5,872 bases of DNA, taken from Janthinobacterium sp. (GTDB taxonomy: Bacteria > Pseudomonadota > Gammaproteobacteria > Burkholderiales > Burkholderiaceae_D). Of this stretch, positions 1-5,555 are shown in pieces. The notes below the pieces were generated by a model. It had not been told where the DNA came from. It saw nothing but the letters and a program-made list of their open reading frames with translations, and ran no database searches. A program made the position numbers and the translations under genes. Each line of letters opens with the position of its first letter. Position 1 is the stretch's first letter. The DNA lies in assembly GCA_003482555.1 (NCBI GenBank), contig DMYQ01000238.1, forward strand, positions 12,071-17,942, given 5' to 3'.

Positions 1-284
1 ATGATGACGACGGTGAACTGGTCGTACACGGGGGTGCCGAGATTGAACTTGATGCGCATGTCGACGACGGGGATAATGATTCCGCGAAGATTGATGACGC
101 CCTTGACGAAGGCGGGCGCGTTGGCGATGCGGGTGACCGCCTCGTAGCCGCGGATTTCCTGCACCTTCAGGATGTCGATGCCGTACTCCTCGGAACCGAG
201 CGTGAAGGCCAGGTATTCCTGGCCGGCGATGTCCTTGTCCGAGCGCTGGCCGGAGGTCGAGGCGGAAGAGGCTTTGTCGTGCAT
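1..284 (-). CDS. cheW: CheW-type chemotaxis coupling protein (3' end outside the window)
   Basis: CheW is a cytoplasmic SH3-like adaptor that links methyl-accepting chemotaxis receptors to the histidine kinase CheA. The 94 visible residues match the N-terminal half of the family. A polar leader of about 20 residues is followed by EYLAFTLGSEEYGIDILKV (23-41), then VQEI, and the family hallmark GVINLRGIIIPVVDMR (62-77), whose NLRG segment contributes to receptor/kinase contact in characterised CheW proteins. CheW is usually about 150-170 residues, so roughly 60-70 are missing at the C-terminus. The ATG at 284 is preceded by AAGGA (294-298, minus strand) with 9-nt spacing, which fixes the start. 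The gene is transcribed divergently from the HD-GYP regulator. No clean promoter could be assigned on this strand. A CheV or a CheW-domain fusion cannot be excluded because the C-terminus is not seen, but a stand-alone CheW is most likely. Confidence 0.93.
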   Translation of the reverse strand, partial: MHDKASSASTSGQRSDKDIAGQEYLAFTLGSEEYGIDILKVQEIRGYEAVTRIANAPAFVKGVINLRGIIIPVVDMRIKFNLGTPVYDQFTVVI

Positions 285-293
285 GGTGTGGTG

Positions 294-298
294 TCCTT
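294..298 (-). promoter_or_regulatory. Ribosome binding site of cheW
   Basis: AAGGA on the minus strand lies 9 nt upstream of the ATG at 284. It is a standard Shine-Dalgarno match and supports that start codon. Confidence 0.75.
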
Positions 299-309
299 GT
301 GGAGGGCGC

Positions 310-321
310 CGCCGGCCGGCG
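310..321. repeat. 12-bp perfect GC palindrome in the cheW leader
   Basis: CGCCGGCCGGCG is its own reverse complement and lies between the cheW start and the rest of the divergent intergenic region. It has no loop, so it is not an RNA hairpin by itself, although the flanking GC-rich bases could form one. In GC-rich DNA such a palindrome can arise by chance, so its role is unknown. Confidence 0.35.
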
Positions 322-335
322 CGGCTAGTCGGGTG

Positions 336-353
336 CTGCTAAAAGGGTAGCAG
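336..353. repeat. Inverted repeat CTGCTA-N6-TAGCAG upstream of cheW
   Basis: Perfect 6-bp arms (336-341 and 348-353) are separated by 6 bp, a geometry typical of a dimeric repressor or activator site. It sits about 50 bp upstream of the cheW start, where it could lie near the promoter or in the leader transcript. The central AAAGGG is not U-rich and no T tract follows, so it is not an intrinsic terminator. Function as an operator is inference. Confidence 0.4.
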
Positions 354-387
354 AGTATCGAGCATATTACGAGCGCGGGGCGGGCGC

Positions 388-397
388 TTTGCGCAAA
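388..397. repeat. 10-bp palindrome TTTGCGCAAA in the divergent intergenic region
   Basis: TTTGCGCAAA is a perfect palindrome in the middle of the cheW/HD-GYP divergent spacer. GGCGC (383-387) and GCGCC (405-409) are also reverse complements of each other, although not centred on it. It could be a transcription-factor half-site pair. No regulator can be named from sequence alone. Confidence 0.35.
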
Positions 398-421
398 AAT
401 AGGTGCGCCGGTAATTTTGTA

Positions 422-440
422 TCCAGCGCGGGACGCTGGA
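422..440. repeat. Inverted repeat TCCAGCG-N5-CGCTGGA
   Basis: Perfect 7-bp arms (422-428 and 434-440) surround a 5-bp centre. The repeat ends 22 bp before the proposed -35 box of the rightward promoter, a suitable position for an activator site. As RNA it would form a stable hairpin, but no T tract follows in either direction, so I do not call a terminator. Confidence 0.5.
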
Positions 441-462
441 CCGGCTTCCACATTAAAACGGG

Positions 463-491
463 TTGTAAGGCTGACAAAATATGATTATGCT
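463..491 (+). promoter_or_regulatory. Candidate sigma-70 promoter for the HD-GYP regulator gene
   Basis: TTGTAA (463-468, 4/6 to the -35 consensus) is followed after exactly 17 bp by TATGCT (486-491, 4/6 to the -10 consensus), in a locally AT-richer stretch. Transcription would start near 498, giving a leader of about 45 nt before the ATG at 544. An overlapping TATGAT (480-485) is a competing -10 box without a properly spaced -35. Confidence 0.42.
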
Positions 492-533
492 AGGCACGTA
501 AGGCTTTGCGGCGCTCTCCCCGATGGCATCTTT

Positions 534-538
534 AAGGA
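534..538 (+). promoter_or_regulatory. Ribosome binding site that sets the HD-GYP gene start at 544
   Basis: AAGGA lies 5 nt before the ATG at 544. The in-frame upstream ATG at 523 is preceded by pyrimidine- and GC-rich sequence with no Shine-Dalgarno match, and the AAGGA would fall inside its coding sequence. The internal ATG at 544 is therefore preferred. Confidence 0.7.
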
Positions 539-543
539 ATTTT

Positions 544-2160
544 ATGACCGACCCCAATGCCGCAGACGAGAACTGGTTGCTGGACGAGGATGACGAAGTC
601 GCCAAGCCGGTCGGCGCCGACGCTCCCGATTCGCGCCTGTGGCGGGTGCTGATCGTCGACGACGACGTCGATGTGCACGCGGTGACCCGGCTGGCCCTGC
701 GCAACGTCAGCTTCAAGGGCCGCGAGCTGGAACTGTTTTCCGCCTACAGCGGCAAGGAAGCCTTCGAGATCTTGCGCGACACCGGCGATATCGCGCTGGT
801 GCTGCTGGACGTGGTGATGGAAACGGACGACGCCGGCCTGATCCTGGCCAAGCGCATCCGCGCCGACTTGAACAACTCGATCGTGCGCGTGGTGCTGCGC
901 ACCGGCCAGCCGGGCCAGGCGCCGGAGCAGCGCGTCATCATCGAATACGACATCAACGATTACAAGGCGAAGACCGAGCTGACCACGCAAAAGCTGTTCA
1001 CGACGGTGATTTCGGCGCTGCGCGCCTATGAAAGCCTGATGATGCTCGAGCGCAGCCGCATCGGCCTGGGCAAGATCCTGGCCGGGGCCACCAATCTGTA
1101 TCAAATCCACTCGCTGCGCGAATTCGCGTCCGGCGTGCTGAACCAGGTCAGCGCCATCCTCGACGTGGGCGCCGACGGCGTGCTGTGCCTGATGCAGGGC
1201 GGCACCGGCGTGCCCACCGTGGTGGCCGCCACGGGCGGTTACGCGGCGCTGGCCGAGTCCGAGCTGATGCCGGCCGACCATCCGCTGGCGCCCACCATCA
1301 ACAAGGCTTTCGCTGAAAAGCGCAGCCAGTTCGAGCATCCGGCCAATGTGCTCTTCATCCACACCGAGAGCGACCGCGAACTGGCCATTTCCGTCACGCC
1401 GCCGTGGCCGCTGGCCCAGATCCAGCGCGACTTGCTGGAAGTGTTTTGCCAGCGCATCGCCGCCGCCTTCGACAATCTGTACATGTTCGGCCAGTTGCGC
1501 AAGGCCCAGGAAGCGACCGTGGTGGCGCTGGCCGACCTGGCCGAATTCCGCGACGGCGGCACGGGCGGCCACGTGCGCCGGGTGCAGGCGCTGTCGACGG
1601 CGATCGCCAGCCACATGAAGAACAAGGGCGTGTATCCGGACGAAGTGACGGGGCAACTGGTCGACATGATAGGCCTGGCCAGCATCTTGCACGACGTCGG
1701 CAAGGTGGCCACGCCGGACCACATCTTGCTCAAACCGGGCTTGCACACGGACGAGGAGCGGGTGCAGATGCAATTGCACGCCAGCGTGGGGTGCAGCATC
1801 CTGGAGCGGGCCTCGAGCATGGTCGACGGCCTGAGTTACCTCAGTTACGGCGCCCAGATCGCCGGCGGCCACCACGAACACTTCGACGGCGCCGGCTATC
1901 CGGCCGGCCTGCGCGGGCACGCGATCCCGATCGCGGCGCGCATCGTGGCCGTGGTCGACGTCTTCGACGCCCTGTTGCACGAGCGCCCCTACAAGGAACC
2001 CTGGCCTTACCCGGAAGTGCGGCGCTACATCGAGGAGCGCAGCGGCAGCCAGTTCGATCCCGAGGCGGTGCTGGCCCTGATGGCCCTGATCGACAACGAC
2101 CCGGCCCTGTGGCACCCCGAGCAACAAACGGCGCCGGCAGTGACGCGCGCGGGAATTTAA
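544..2160 (+). CDS. Response regulator: receiver-DUF3369-HD-GYP cyclic-di-GMP phosphodiesterase
   Basis: This 538-residue protein has three parts. The receiver domain (about 33-158) keeps the acidic pocket VDDD (D39-D41), phospho-acceptor D89 in VLLDVV, T120 in LRTGQ and K141 in NDYKAK, so it should accept phosphate. A middle region (about 160-315) resembles DUF3369, a GAF-like module of unknown ligand found in this architecture. The HD-GYP domain (about 320-515) carries GGHVRRV (H343), the HD pair in LHDVGK (H383, D384), H412, HHEHFDGAGYP (443-453) and DVFDAL with RPY. All usual metal and catalytic residues are present, so it is predicted to hydrolyse cyclic-di-GMP to pGpG/GMP. It has no signal peptide or membrane segment, so it is cytosolic. 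The cognate kinase is not in the window. It lies divergent to cheW, suggesting a role in motility or biofilm control. Family assignment is firm; substrate activity is inferred from motifs. Confidence 0.93.
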   Translation: MTDPNAADENWLLDEDDEVAKPVGADAPDSRLWRVLIVDDDVDVHAVTRLALRNVSFKGRELELFSAYSGKEAFEILRDTGDIALVLLDVVMETDDAGLILAKRIRADLNNSIVRVVLRTGQPGQAPEQRVIIEYDINDYKAKTELTTQKLFTTVISALRAYESLMMLERSRIGLGKILAGATNLYQIHSLREFASGVLNQVSAILDVGADGVLCLMQGGTGVPTVVAATGGYAALAESELMPADHPLAPTINKAFAEKRSQFEHPANVLFIHTESDRELAISVTPPWPLAQIQRDLLEVFCQRIAAAFDNLYMFGQLRKAQEATVVALADLAEFRDGGTGGHVRRVQALSTAIASHMKNKGVYPDEVTGQLVDMIGLASILHDVGKVATPDHILLKPGLHTDEERVQMQLHASVGCSILERASSMVDGLSYLSYGAQIAGGHHEHFDGAGYPAGLRGHAIPIAARIVAVVDVFDALLHERPYKEPWPYPEVRRYIEERSGSQFDPEAVLALMALIDNDPALWHPEQQTAPAVTRAGI

Positions 2161-2188
2161 GTCTTTCCCGGCAGCGCCGTCATATACT
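2157..2188 (+). promoter_or_regulatory. Weak candidate promoter in the HD-GYP / receiver-TPR gap
   Basis: TTAAGTCT (2157-2164), an 11-bp spacer, then GCCGTCAT (2176-2183) resembles the flagellar sigma-28 (FliA) consensus at about 6/8 and 5/8 positions with the right spacing. An overlapping TATACT (2183-2188) resembles a sigma-70 -10 box but lacks a credible -35. Either could give the downstream genes separate transcription. The match is weak, and read-through from the upstream gene is equally possible. Confidence 0.2.
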
Positions 2189-2258
2189 GTGGGGAATGTG
2201 GGAATGCGCCGCGTCGGCGCGACCACCCGGTGTCGGCGGTATTTTCGGAAAAGAAGAA

Positions 2259-3911
2259 ATGAATCAACTCAAGGGCCTGACGGCGCTGATCATAGAGCCC
2301 CATCCGGGCATGCGCGCCAGCCTGCACAATATGCTGAACCTGTGCGGCCTGGTCAATATCGAGGACGCCGCCGGCTCCAGCCAGGCGATACGCATGCTGG
2401 GCGCGAAGGCGTTCGATCTGATCCTGTGCGAATACGACCTGGAGGGTGGCCAGGACGGCCAGCAAATGCTGGAAGACTTGCGCCACCATCAGTTGATGCA
2501 CGCCTCGACCATGTTCTTCATGGTCACCAGCGAGGGCAATCTGGGCAAGGTGGTCAGCGCCGTCGAACTGGCGCCCACCGATTACATCCTGAAGCCGTTC
2601 ACGGCCGAGCGCATGCTCGAGCGCATTTCCCGCGCCCTGGCCAAGCGCAATGCCTTCATCCCCGTCTACCAGTGCATCGACGTGGGCGACGAGCGCGGCG
2701 CCATCGCCGCCTGCATGGCCGGCGCCCTCAGCCACCCGCGCTATATCACGGATTTCCTGCGCCTGCGCGCCGAACGCCACATTGTCCTGGGCGAGGCGGC
2801 CGAGGCGGAACCCATTTACGCCGAGTTATACCGGGCCAAGGCGATCGGCTGGGCGCGCCTGGGGCAAGCCAAGACCCTGTTCATGCGCGGCCGCTACGAC
2901 GAAGCCCAGTCCATGCTTGAAGAGCTGCTTGGCAGTAACAAGAAATTTCTCGACGCCTACGACTGGCTGGCCCGCACCCATGAGGCGCAGGGCAATCTGC
3001 CGCAGTCGCAAGCCACCCTCAACGACGCGGTGACGCTGTCGCCGCACGCCGTGCGGCGCTTGCGCAAGCTGGGCGAGGTGGCGCTCGAGACGGGCGACGT
3101 CGACACGGCTGAAAAAGCCCTCAAGCTGGTGCTGAGCAAGGCCAAGTATTCCGAATTCCGCGACCCGGAAGACCATGCGCGCCTGGTGCGCACCCTGGTG
3201 CGCAAGGGCGACCCGGTGCAGGCGGCGGCCGTGATCCGCGACCTCGACAAGTCGCTGGCGGGACAAAAGAATAGCCAGTTGTGCAGCGCCATCTCTTCGG
3301 CCATGTTGCACGAATACACGGGCAACGAAGCGCGCCTGGGCCAGTCGCTCGAGAGCGCGCTGCTCGATTGCCGGGCCAGCGCCGGCGTCTCGAGCGACTT
3401 GAAGATGGAACTGGCGCGCAATTGCCTGGAAAACGGGCGCGAGGACGGTGCCGCCGAGGTGATGCGCGAAGTCATGCGCAACGCCCCCAATAGCGTGGTG
3501 ATGGGCAAGGCCATGGCGGTGTTTGAAAACGCCGGCCGCGCCGATCTGGCGCTGGCGCTGGCCCATGAAAGCCGGCAAGAGGTGGCCGATCTGGTGGCGG
3601 CCGGCGCGGCCAGGGCCAAGGAAGGCGACTACCGCGCCGCCGTCGACCTGATGATCGCGGCCGTGACCAAGCTGCCCGACAATCCGCAAGTGGTGTTCAA
3701 CGCCGCCGTGGCGGTCTTGAAATGCCTCGAGCACACGGGCTGGGACGAGCGCCTGGGCCAGCGCGCCCTCGATTACATCGGCGGCGTGCGCCGGCTCGAC
3801 CCGGTCAACCCGAAGTTGCCGGCACTGTCGGGCCTGCACCAGCAAATCCTGAAAAAATACGATATCCGCGCCGGGCGCTGGAAAGACCCGGCCCTGAGCG
3901 CCGCCACATGA
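2259..3911 (+). CDS. Receiver-like (pseudo-receiver) TPR protein
   Basis: This 550-residue protein combines an N-terminal receiver fold (about 5-128) with a long helical TPR array (about 165-550). In the receiver, FDLILCEYDL places E57 where the phospho-acceptor Asp normally sits. The acidic pocket is reduced to E13 followed by P14. T90 (MVTSEG) and K112 (TDYILKPF) are kept. It therefore looks like a pseudo-receiver, possibly locked in an active-like state; D60 three residues later is a less likely acceptor. TPR-like helix pairs are visible near 204-224, 234-262, 267-292, 307-330, 381-410 and 447-473, ending in a basic tail. TPR arrays bind partner proteins, so a scaffold or adaptor role is inferred. 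The ATG at 2259 follows only a purine-rich stretch (GGAAAAGAAGAA), a weak ribosome binding site. The frame stays open further upstream, but that part overlaps the HD-GYP gene. The next gene follows after 25 bp, suggesting co-transcription. Confidence 0.9.
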   Translation: MNQLKGLTALIIEPHPGMRASLHNMLNLCGLVNIEDAAGSSQAIRMLGAKAFDLILCEYDLEGGQDGQQMLEDLRHHQLMHASTMFFMVTSEGNLGKVVSAVELAPTDYILKPFTAERMLERISRALAKRNAFIPVYQCIDVGDERGAIAACMAGALSHPRYITDFLRLRAERHIVLGEAAEAEPIYAELYRAKAIGWARLGQAKTLFMRGRYDEAQSMLEELLGSNKKFLDAYDWLARTHEAQGNLPQSQATLNDAVTLSPHAVRRLRKLGEVALETGDVDTAEKALKLVLSKAKYSEFRDPEDHARLVRTLVRKGDPVQAAAVIRDLDKSLAGQKNSQLCSAISSAMLHEYTGNEARLGQSLESALLDCRASAGVSSDLKMELARNCLENGREDGAAEVMREVMRNAPNSVVMGKAMAVFENAGRADLALALAHESRQEVADLVAAGAARAKEGDYRAAVDLMIAAVTKLPDNPQVVFNAAVAVLKCLEHTGWDERLGQRALDYIGGVRRLDPVNPKLPALSGLHQQILKKYDIRAGRWKDPALSAAT

Positions 3912-3920
3912 CGCGCCGCG

Positions 3921-3926
3921 CCAAAG
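3921..3926 (+). promoter_or_regulatory. Ribosome binding site of the HDOD gene
   Basis: The purine run CAAAGGAAA in the 25-bp gap provides AAAGGA about 8 nt before the ATG at 3937. It is a strong Shine-Dalgarno match and supports both that start and translation from a shared transcript with the TPR gene. Confidence 0.65.
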
Positions 3927-3936
3927 GAAACCGACC

Positions 3937-5475
3937 ATGAGCAGCGCTCCCCACGGCGTGCCGCCCGACCCCGACCACCGCCCGGTGCGCGGCTTGCTGC
4001 TGCAGAAATTATGCGGCGACGAGGGCTTGTTCGCGCTCGGCGCCTCGGTCGCCCGGGTGGTGCAACTGGCGTCTTCCGACGACGAGGGCAGCCAGAGCCT
4101 GGCCTATTACGTGCTGTCGGACGTGGCCTTGACGCAAAAAATCCTGCGCCTGTCGAACACGCCCACTTACCGCACCGCCAACGGCACGGCGGTGACGACG
4201 ATATCGCGCGCCATTTCCCTGCTCGGCTTTAACAACGTCAAGACGACGGCGCTGGCCATGCTGCTGGTCGATACCTTATTGAACAGCAAACACGCGCAAA
4301 GCGTGCGGGTGGAGCTGGAAGCGGCCCTGTGTGCCAGCCTGATCGGGCGCGAAATGGCGCGCCACAGCTTTTACCAGGGCGCCGAGGAAGCCTCGATCGG
4401 GGCCCTGTTCAAGAATATCGGGCCGCTGCTGATCGCTTCCCACGAGCACGAGCGTTTCCGCGAAATCCGCGCCCTGATGGCGGGCGGCGAATACACCCAG
4501 GGGCAAGCCTCGCAAATGATACTGGGCAGCAGCTACGACGTGCTGTCGGCGGCCGTGCTGCGCGAATGGAAGATTCCCGACGTCATAGTGCGGGCGCTCA
4601 GCACCTTGCCGCCCGGGCCGCAAAAAGTGGCCGTCAATCGCCAGGAGTGGATGCGCCAGGTGGCGTCCTTCAGCATCGACTCCGCCAAGTTGCTGGGGCG
4701 GCGCGCCGACGCCGCCGATAGCGCCGACGGGCGCGCGCTGCAAGCGCGCTACGGCGTCGCCCTGGGCGTCGACATCGCGCAGATGCGGGTCCTGTTCGCC
4801 ACCGTGCGCAAGGAAATGGGGGTCTTGCTCGAGAGCATGAACCTGGAAGCGGGCGTCCCCGGCGAAGCGCGCGCCGAGGGCTTGCCCAATGTGCTCTTGC
4901 TGGCCACCATGGGCACGGCCGACACGGAAGAGGACAGTTGTCACCCGAGCGGTAAGCCGACCAATGCGCGCGAGTTGCTGCTGGCGGGCGTGCAAGAAGT
5001 GACGCAGATGCGCGCGGCGGGCCAGAGCCGGGTCAACGAGGTGATCTTGAAGGTGCTTGAAACGCTGTATGGCAGCATGGGCTTTCGCTACGCCACGGTG
5101 TGCCTGAAGGATGCGCGCAGCGGCCTGTTCCGGGCCCGCCTTTCGCTCGGCGAGAAGCAGGCCGAGCGCCAGGGCGGCTTCCAGTTCCCCATCGCGGGCG
5201 CCGGCGACCTGTTTCACCTGGCCATGGAAAACGACGCCGACCTGATGATCGCCGATGCCGCCGGGCCGAAGATCCGCGAATTGTTGCCGGAGTGGTATCG
5301 CAGCCTGCTGCCGGACGCGCGCAGCTTCATCGTCTTGCCGCTGGTGGTGCAAAAGGTACAACTGGGCCTGTTTTACGCCGACCGCGTCAAGCCCGCGCCG
5401 GAAGGGGTGCCGCCCGATGAAGCGTCGCTGATACGGGCCCTGAAAGCCCAGGTGCTGCAGGCCCTGGCGCCCTGA
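3937..5475 (+). CDS. HDOD domain protein with C-terminal GAF-like domain
   Basis: This is a 512-residue soluble protein. Residues about 17-255 form an HDOD domain, a non-hydrolytic relative of HD phosphohydrolases that appears in signalling proteins. Recognisable pieces are LSDVALTQKILRLSN (60-74), TISRAISLLGFNNVKTTAL (88-106) and GALFKNIGPLLI (155-166). In the last, the HD pair of true HD enzymes is replaced by K-N, so no metal-dependent hydrolysis is expected. A variable linker (about 256-340, including TADTEEDSCHPSG) leads to a GAF-like domain (about 362-510), with a mixed alpha/beta pattern around FRYATVCLKD, FQFPIAGAG, FIVLPLVVQKVQLGLFYADR and a terminal helix. GAF domains bind small molecules or mediate dimerisation; the ligand here is unknown. 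It sits 25 bp behind the receiver-TPR gene, probably in the same operon, which suggests that the two proteins act together. HDOD assignment is firm, GAF likely, and cellular role unproven. Confidence 0.9.
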   Translation: MSSAPHGVPPDPDHRPVRGLLLQKLCGDEGLFALGASVARVVQLASSDDEGSQSLAYYVLSDVALTQKILRLSNTPTYRTANGTAVTTISRAISLLGFNNVKTTALAMLLVDTLLNSKHAQSVRVELEAALCASLIGREMARHSFYQGAEEASIGALFKNIGPLLIASHEHERFREIRALMAGGEYTQGQASQMILGSSYDVLSAAVLREWKIPDVIVRALSTLPPGPQKVAVNRQEWMRQVASFSIDSAKLLGRRADAADSADGRALQARYGVALGVDIAQMRVLFATVRKEMGVLLESMNLEAGVPGEARAEGLPNVLLLATMGTADTEEDSCHPSGKPTNARELLLAGVQEVTQMRAAGQSRVNEVILKVLETLYGSMGFRYATVCLKDARSGLFRARLSLGEKQAERQGGFQFPIAGAGDLFHLAMENDADLMIADAAGPKIRELLPEWYRSLLPDARSFIVLPLVVQKVQLGLFYADRVKPAPEGVPPDEASLIRALKAQVLQALAP

Positions 5476-5486
5476 GCGGCAGGGCC
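5460..5486 (+). terminator. Hairpin over the HDOD stop codon, possible weak terminator
   Basis: GGCCCTG (5460-5466) pairs perfectly with CAGGGCC (5480-5486). Inside, after one G/G mismatch, CGC (5468-5470) pairs with GCG (5476-5478), closing a 5-nt loop (5471-5475) that contains the TGA stop codon. It is a stable structure at an operon end, but only CTTG follows instead of a T tract. It is at best a weak or factor-assisted terminator, or a transcript 3'-end stabiliser. Confidence 0.35.
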
Positions 5487-5500
5487 CTTGCATCGATATA

Positions 5501-5529
5501 TTGAAATATAGAAATTTTACACTTACAAT
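5501..5529 (+). promoter_or_regulatory. Good sigma-70 promoter for the MBL-fold/ODP-like gene
   Basis: TTGAAA (5501-5506, 5/6) and TACAAT (5524-5529, 5/6) are separated by the optimal 17 bp, in the most AT-rich stretch of the window. Transcription would start near 5536, leaving a short leader of about 20 nt. This makes the fourth gene transcriptionally separable from the upstream cluster. Confidence 0.68.
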
Positions 5530-5530
5530 A

Positions 5531-5551
5531 AACCCTCCTGATCATAGGGTT
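5531..5551. repeat. Inverted repeat AACCCT-N9-AGGGTT across the predicted transcription start
   Basis: Perfect 6-bp arms (5531-5536 and 5546-5551) flank 9 bp. The repeat starts right after the -10 box and ends 4 nt before the ATG, covering the predicted start site (about 5536) and the ribosome binding site. This is the classical position for a repressor operator. Because the left arm would be almost wholly untranscribed, an RNA hairpin is less likely than a DNA-binding site. Confidence 0.45.
5546..5549 (+). promoter_or_regulatory. Ribosome binding site of the MBL-fold/ODP-like gene
   Basis: AGGG lies 6 nt upstream of the ATG at 5556. The alternative ATG at 5552 is too close (2 nt) and reads in a different frame from the conserved protein. 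The site is moderate in strength and lies within the right arm of the inverted repeat. Confidence 0.55.
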
Positions 5552-5555
5552 ATGT

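Noticed and set aside
523..543. Upstream ATG start for the HD-GYP gene, adding 7 residues
   Set aside because: No Shine-Dalgarno sequence precedes it, and a good AAGGA lies between it and the ATG at 544.
285..543. Small gene in the 259-bp divergent intergenic region
   Set aside because: The only frames are shadows without a ribosome binding site or plausible protein composition; promoter and inverted-repeat content explains the space.
532..2226. 564-codon open frame on the minus strand opposite the HD-GYP gene
   Set aside because: It is the antisense shadow of a GC-rich gene. The translation is low in complexity (rich in H, Q, R, G, A) and shows no domain, whereas the plus strand encodes an intact three-domain regulator.
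1404..2258. In-frame upstream extension of the receiver-TPR gene, overlapping the HD-GYP gene
   Set aside because: The translation before 2259 is arginine/proline-rich shadow sequence of the HD-GYP gene. The receiver fold begins directly after the ATG at 2259.
2826..3938. 370-codon minus-strand frame opposite the TPR gene
   Set aside because: Same compositional shadow, with no recognisable motif and no ribosome binding site logic. The plus-strand TPR protein explains the region.
4276..5493. 405-codon minus-strand frame opposite the HDOD gene
   Set aside because: It is a shadow frame rich in Q, H, R and G without family features; the HDOD-GAF protein is on the plus strand.
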